Below, piece after piece: positions 40,418 to 41,911 of a stretch of 41,911 nucleotides of DNA; position 1 is the first letter of the stretch; each line of letters starts with the position of its first letter. A model generated the notes under the pieces. That model did not search any database, was not told the origin of the DNA, and worked only from the letters and a program-made list of their open reading frames with translations. This DNA comes from Billgrantia desiderata. GTDB taxonomy: Bacteria > Pseudomonadota > Gammaproteobacteria > Pseudomonadales > Halomonadaceae. The stretch lies in assembly GCA_011742915.1 (NCBI GenBank), contig JAAQTN010000045.1, forward strand, positions 1 through 41,911. The letters run 5' to 3'. The position numbers and the translations under genes are program-made.

Positions 40418-41713
40418 ATGCGTGTCAGCACCGTTACCATGTACGAGCAGAGTCTCTCGGCCATGAACCGCCAGCAGGGTGACTTCCTCAAGGTTGGCCA
40501 GCAGATCGCCAGCGGTCGCCGCGTGGTCAACCCCTCCGACGACCCCCAGGCGGCGTCCCGGGCGGTCGGGGTGTCCCAGGCCAAGGCCGTGACCCAGCAG
40601 TTTGCCGATGCCCGTGTGTCGGCACGCAACACCCTGGCCCAGGCCGAAAGCGTGCTCAACAGCACGGCCGATGCCATTACCAGCGCCAAGACGCTGCTGG
40701 TTCAGGCGGCAAGCGATACCCTGAGCGATGTCGATCGCCAGTCGGTGGCCTCCGAACTGCGCGGTATCTACGAGACGCTGATCGGTCAGGCCAATGCTAC
40801 CGACGGCAACGGGCGCTACCTGTTCGGCGGCTACCAGGACAACTCGCCGCCCTTTGCCCGCACCAGCGGAGAAGGCATCTCCGGTGTCAGCTATGTCGGC
40901 GACGAGAACGCCCGCGAGCAGCGTATCGATGCCTCGCGGTTGATGCCGGTGGCAGACAACGGCAAGACCATCTTCCAGAGCGTACCTTCAGGTGCCGGCT
41001 ATGTGGCGCGGGCGGAGCGAGAGTCGCCCGGTGAAACCAGTATTGGTACTCAGCAAGGCTTCGTACGCAATGAAGGCTCGGTTGCCTTCACCAGCGGGCC
41101 GAACCGCGTCGACCCGAATGCTGAGCACTTCGGCAAGCCGTTCGAATTGGAATTTTCTACTGACATGGATGGCAACCCGGTATTTTCCGTCAGTGTCGTT
41201 GAGGCCGACGGTACCCGAACCCCTATTGTCACTGACGAGTCTTATGAATCGGGCAAGGCCGTCGTTTTTGGTGGCGTCAGCATCACTTTGGAGGGCATGC
41301 CCGCTGACGGTGACCAGATTCAGCTGCGCCCGGCCAACGCTACCGGTGCCAACCAGGACCTGTTCAAGTCGCTCAAGGACGCCATCGATCTGTTGGAGCT
41401 CGATCAGGAGGGCACACCCGAAAATCGTGCTCACTTCCGTAACACCATCAACACGGTAATGCGCGAGCTTGACAACAGCCTCGATAACGTGCTGACCGTG
41501 CGTGCCTCCATGGGCGCACGTCTCAACGAACTGGATGTGGTCGACGCCGTGGCCGGCAACCGCATGATGAACTACGAGAAGACGCTCTCCGACCTGGTCG
41601 ATCTCGATTACGCCAAGGCAATTGCTGACTACAGTCTGCGCCAGGTTGGCCTGCAGGCGGCCCAGAAGGCCTTCGTTGATGTGAAGAGCATGTCGCTGTT
41701 CAATTTCCTGTAA
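40418..41713 (+). CDS. flgL: Flagellar hook-filament junction protein FlgL (HAP3)
   Basis: A 431-aa flagellin-like junction protein. N-terminal MRVSTVTMYEQSLSAMNRQQGDFLKVGQQIASGRRVVNPSDDPQAASRAV and C-terminal DYAKAIADYSLRQVGLQAAQKAFVDVKSMSLFNFL form the paired coiled-coil core. The middle (about residues 200-310) is variable and somewhat less GC-rich. GGGAG precedes the ATG. It is the last gene of the operon and is followed by two hairpins, the second a strong terminator. Flagellin genes are not in the window. Confidence 0.97.
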   Translation: MRVSTVTMYEQSLSAMNRQQGDFLKVGQQIASGRRVVNPSDDPQAASRAVGVSQAKAVTQQFADARVSARNTLAQAESVLNSTADAITSAKTLLVQAASDTLSDVDRQSVASELRGIYETLIGQANATDGNGRYLFGGYQDNSPPFARTSGEGISGVSYVGDENAREQRIDASRLMPVADNGKTIFQSVPSGAGYVARAERESPGETSIGTQQGFVRNEGSVAFTSGPNRVDPNAEHFGKPFELEFSTDMDGNPVFSVSVVEADGTRTPIVTDESYESGKAVVFGGVSITLEGMPADGDQIQLRPANATGANQDLFKSLKDAIDLLELDQEGTPENRAHFRNTINTVMRELDNSLDNVLTVRASMGARLNELDVVDAVAGNRMMNYEKTLSDLVDLDYAKAIADYSLRQVGLQAAQKAFVDVKSMSLFNFL

Positions 41714-41773
41714 GGACTCAGGCAGGGACGCCAATCCATCGAGCCGTCAGGTAATTCGGCTCAGCTTCCCTGC

Positions 41774-41798
41774 AGATCTCGTGGGACCCACGAGATCT
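41774..41798. repeat. Perfect 12-bp-arm inverted repeat after flgL
   Basis: AGATCTCGTGGG, one base, then its exact complement. It lies between the flgL stop and the terminator at 41805-41833, with no T-run of its own. It could protect the flgL message 3' end or be a protein-binding palindrome. Confidence 0.7.
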
Positions 41799-41804
41799 CG
41801 TTTC

Positions 41805-41833
41805 GCCGCCCGGCTTTGCTGGGCGGCTTTTTT
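41805..41833 (+). terminator. Rho-independent terminator of the flg operon
   Basis: Stem GCCGCCC/GGGCGGC extended inward by G-T and GC pairs around a TTT loop, followed by six Ts (41828-41833). It lies about 90 nt after the flgL stop. The remaining 78 nt to the window end show no gene. Confidence 0.93.
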
Positions 41834-41911
41834 GCGTGTGCGCCAGGCATGGCGCGCAGCGCCTGACTGGCGCTGTTCCTGGGGGTGGTGCCTCGGGATG
41901 ACTCGGGGGTG

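Overview
The window reads as ordinary chromosome of a high-GC, motile gammaproteobacterium, most likely a member of the Halomonadaceae (Halomonas or a close relative). The evidence is the high-GC codon usage, the conserved gammaproteobacterial gene order uvrY-uvrC-pgsA-tRNA-Gly-tRNA-Cys-tRNA-Leu, the ihfB-lapA-lapB cluster beside pyrF, the sdhE-ygfX pair, and a single flgA/flgMN/flgBCDEFGHIJKL flagellar block. The assignment is from gene content; no database search was possible.

Layout. 1-2.6 kb: a small unrecognised protein, a REC-EAL c-di-GMP phosphodiesterase and a divergent XRE regulator, in DNA that is locally AT-richer. 2.8-6.5 kb: a cytochrome b561/YceI pair, a stand-alone PAS protein overlapping a MATE transporter, and a Spy/CpxP-like periplasmic protein. 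6.6-12.3 kb: an NCS2-type permease divergent from a Crp/Fnr-type regulator, phhB-phhC, an unknown membrane protein and a PAS-GGDEF protein. 12.5-18.9 kb: cfa, pyrF, lapB-lapA-ihfB, sdhE-ygfX and nadB. 19.0-22.9 kb: the uvrY-uvrC-pgsA-tRNA operon and tRNA-Ala(GGC). 23.3-28.8 kb: an amidase and two divergent c-di-GMP proteins, one with both catalytic domains degenerate and one a full membrane diguanylate cyclase. 28.9-41.8 kb: the flagellar hook, rod and basal-body block, closed by a strong terminator.

How it works together. flgN and flgM form one unit and flgA another on the minus strand. flgB to flgL run on the plus strand and encode rod, hook cap, hook, rings, a muramidase and the hook-filament junction. 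I can read near-consensus FliA (sigma-28) promoters before flgM, before flgK and, more unexpectedly, on both strands of the gap between the degenerate GGDEF-EAL gene and the diguanylate cyclase. This suggests that a pair of c-di-GMP proteins belongs to the late flagellar regulon. Together with the REC-EAL protein and the PAS-GGDEF protein, the window holds four c-di-GMP-related proteins near the flagellar genes.

Most notable non-coding element: a 138-nt imperfect inverted repeat fills most of the only large gap inside the flg operon, between flgD and flgE. I see no CRISPR array, prophage, insertion sequence or defence system. Nothing here is clearly a wholly new system; the best leads are the regulatory and structural elements listed in the findings.
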